Of a stretch of DNA of 64,000 bases, positions 63,129 through 64,000 are shown in pieces. Origin of the DNA: Marinobacter arenosus (GTDB lineage Bacteria; Pseudomonadota; Gammaproteobacteria; Pseudomonadales; Oleiphilaceae); NCBI RefSeq assembly GCF_019264345.1, contig NZ_JAHVAO010000002.1:124001-188000 (forward strand), written 5' to 3'. Position numbers and translations under genes: made by a program. How positions within the stretch are numbered: position 1 is the stretch's first letter; each line of letters starts with the position of its first letter. The notes under the pieces were generated by a model. It saw only the letters and a list, made by a program, of their open reading frames with translations. It was not told the DNA's origin and did not search any database.

Positions 63129-63746
63129 ATGACTCCTGACCAAGACCAGAGACAGGGTGAAAGCTCTGACAGTCAGACCGATCTGCAGCTTGTGCGCAAG
63201 GTGCGGAACGGGGATCGTGCGGCGTTTGATTTGCTCGTGGTCAAGTATCAGTCGAGGGTCGCGTCTATCATCAGCCGTTACGTTTACGACAGTCAGGAAG
63301 TCATGGATCTGACCCAGGAAGCCTTCGTCAAAGCCTTCCGGGCCCTGGATCGGTTCCGGGGTGACAGCGCCTTTTACACCTGGCTCTATCGAATTGCTGT
63401 AAACACGGCGAAGAATTTTCTGGAATCCCGTGGGCGTCGGCCCCAGGGCAGTGCTGACGTGACCGAGGCCGAGCATTTTGACGATGGTGGTCGGCTCAGG
63501 GACATTGCCTCCCCGGAACGGCTGCTGCAGCGCGAGGAACTACAAAAAGCGTTGTCAGAAGCGATTGCCCAATTGCCGGAGGAGCTGCGTTCGGCGTTTC
63601 TGCTGCGGGAGTACGACGGTCTCAGTTATGAGGATATCGCCCGGATACTCGATTGCCCGATCGGTACCGTGCGTTCCCGAATTTTCAGGGCACGGGATGC
63701 GGTTGACCGCCATCTCGGGCCTTTGCTCAATCATTCAGCGACGTAG
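63129..63746 (+). CDS. rpoE: Extracytoplasmic-stress sigma factor RpoE (AlgU)
   Basis: RpoE directs transcription of envelope-stress genes. The 205 residues from ATG 63129 have region 2 (AAFDLLVVKYQSRVASIISRYV, LTQEAFVKAFRALDRFRGDSAFYTWLYRIAVNTAKNFL) and region 4 (LPEELRSAFLLREYDGLSYEDIARILDCPIGTVRSRIFRARD). The start is uncertain: in-frame ATGs at 63036 and 63060 would add an N-terminal extension of up to 31 residues unlike known RpoE; only a weak GGGAAG precedes 63129. rseA begins 15 bases later. It is divergent from nadB. Confidence 0.95.
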   Translation: MTPDQDQRQGESSDSQTDLQLVRKVRNGDRAAFDLLVVKYQSRVASIISRYVYDSQEVMDLTQEAFVKAFRALDRFRGDSAFYTWLYRIAVNTAKNFLESRGRRPQGSADVTEAEHFDDGGRLRDIASPERLLQREELQKALSEAIAQLPEELRSAFLLREYDGLSYEDIARILDCPIGTVRSRIFRARDAVDRHLGPLLNHSAT

Positions 63747-63761
63747 TTGAGGGTGCATCCT

Positions 63762-64000
63762 ATGGACGATCGTCTCAGAGAAACACTTTCAGCCATGATG
63801 GACGACGAGGCCGATGAGCTGGCGGTTCGACGCCTGCTTTCCCATGGTCGGCAGGATGAGGTGCGCGAGCAGTGGCAGCGATGGCAGCAGGTAAGAGGGC
63901 TGATGCACAGCAGTCATTCTCCGGCGGACGGCGTCGATGTCAGTGTGGCGGTACGGGAAATGTTGGAAGGGCGGCCACGACCGTCCTCTGACCACAGCGT
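63762..64000 (+). CDS. rseA: Anti-sigma-E factor RseA/MucA, N-terminal part (3' end outside window)
   Basis: The frame is open from ATG 63762 to the end of the window (79 full codons). The N-terminal region RETLSAMMDDEADELAVRRLL is the sigma-E-binding part of RseA/MucA: a conserved short helix with acidic DDE. GAGGGTGCATCC precedes the ATG. It lies 15 bases after rpoE, the expected place for the antisigma factor of the operon. The membrane segment and the protease-cleavage region lie outside the window, so its completeness cannot be judged. Confidence 0.9.
   Translation, partial: MDDRLRETLSAMMDDEADELAVRRLLSHGRQDEVREQWQRWQQVRGLMHSSHSPADGVDVSVAVREMLEGRPRPSSDHS

Noticed and set aside
1..64000. 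CRISPR arrays, rRNA, tRNA and insertion sequences
   Set aside because: I read all intergenic gaps and found no regularly spaced repeats, no clover-leaf-like tRNA sequence, no rRNA stretch and no transposase.

Overview
The window looks like chromosomal DNA from a marine gammaproteobacterium of the Marinobacter type. GC content is high and coding density is very high, genes are packed in short operons, and housekeeping synteny is of the pseudomonad/alteromonad kind (hemA-prfA-prmC; minCDE; ffh and rpsP-rimM-trmD-rplS; xerD-dsbC-hom-thrC-recJ-prfB-lysS; nadB divergent from rpoE-rseA). The genus assignment is inference from protein likeness and gene order. I see no rRNA, tRNA, CRISPR array, prophage or insertion sequence. 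The only repeat-like element is a 101-bp inverted-repeat unit at 3140-3240.

Layout. 1-3119: heme, translation-termination and sulfur-carrier genes (hemA end, prfA, prmC, moeB). 3248-4648: photolyase. 4804-9413: a tight six-gene set: a DUF432-like protein, an MscS-type channel, a retropepsin-like RimB protein, RimK (ATP-grasp glutamate ligase), an M14-type deacylase and YjbQ. 9469-16195: a TAXI TRAP transporter with its own DctBD-type two-component system. Two copies of the palindrome GGGTG-N6-CACCC and a -24/-12 promoter lie in front of the transporter, so the sigma-54 circuit appears complete. 16242-20095: PhoH-like, CBS, START-domain and DUF2804 proteins. 20126-22686: minE, minD, minC (minus strand) preceded by HopJ-family and DUF1244 genes. 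22804-26781: dinB behind a LexA box, a PAP2 phosphatase with a GT4 glycosyltransferase, and an aldo-keto reductase.

27000-30148: a small secreted orphan, a large acetyl-CoA hydrolase/transferase-family protein and an FKBP isomerase. 30108-34342: ornithine-lipid genes olsB-olsA, divergent from an OmpR-type regulator and sensor kinase, with four GTGAC boxes at exact 11-bp steps between them. 34343-34603 may encode a small RNA. 34604-38653: glpK, an orphan ABC ATPase with argF, and a monothiol glutaredoxin. 38664-43941: a TonB-like protein with a DUF1631 protein, a Yip1 membrane protein and a CorB-type protein. 44023-48501: YpjD/CcsA-like protein, ffh, and the rpsP ribosomal operon. 48616-58561: xerD to ung, including prfB with its programmed +1 frameshift. 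58565-64000: HDOD protein, ygfZ, ygfX, sdhE, nadB, then rpoE behind a candidate sigma-E promoter, and the start of rseA, cut by the window edge.

The best candidates for new biology are the MscS/RimB/RimK/M14-deacylase/YjbQ operon (possibly a reversible amino-acid tagging system tied to a membrane channel), the DctBD circuit around a TAXI transporter, the regulatory DNA of the olsBA operon, and the possible small RNA upstream of glpK. No non-coding stretch exceeds about 260 bases; the larger ones are described in the feature list.
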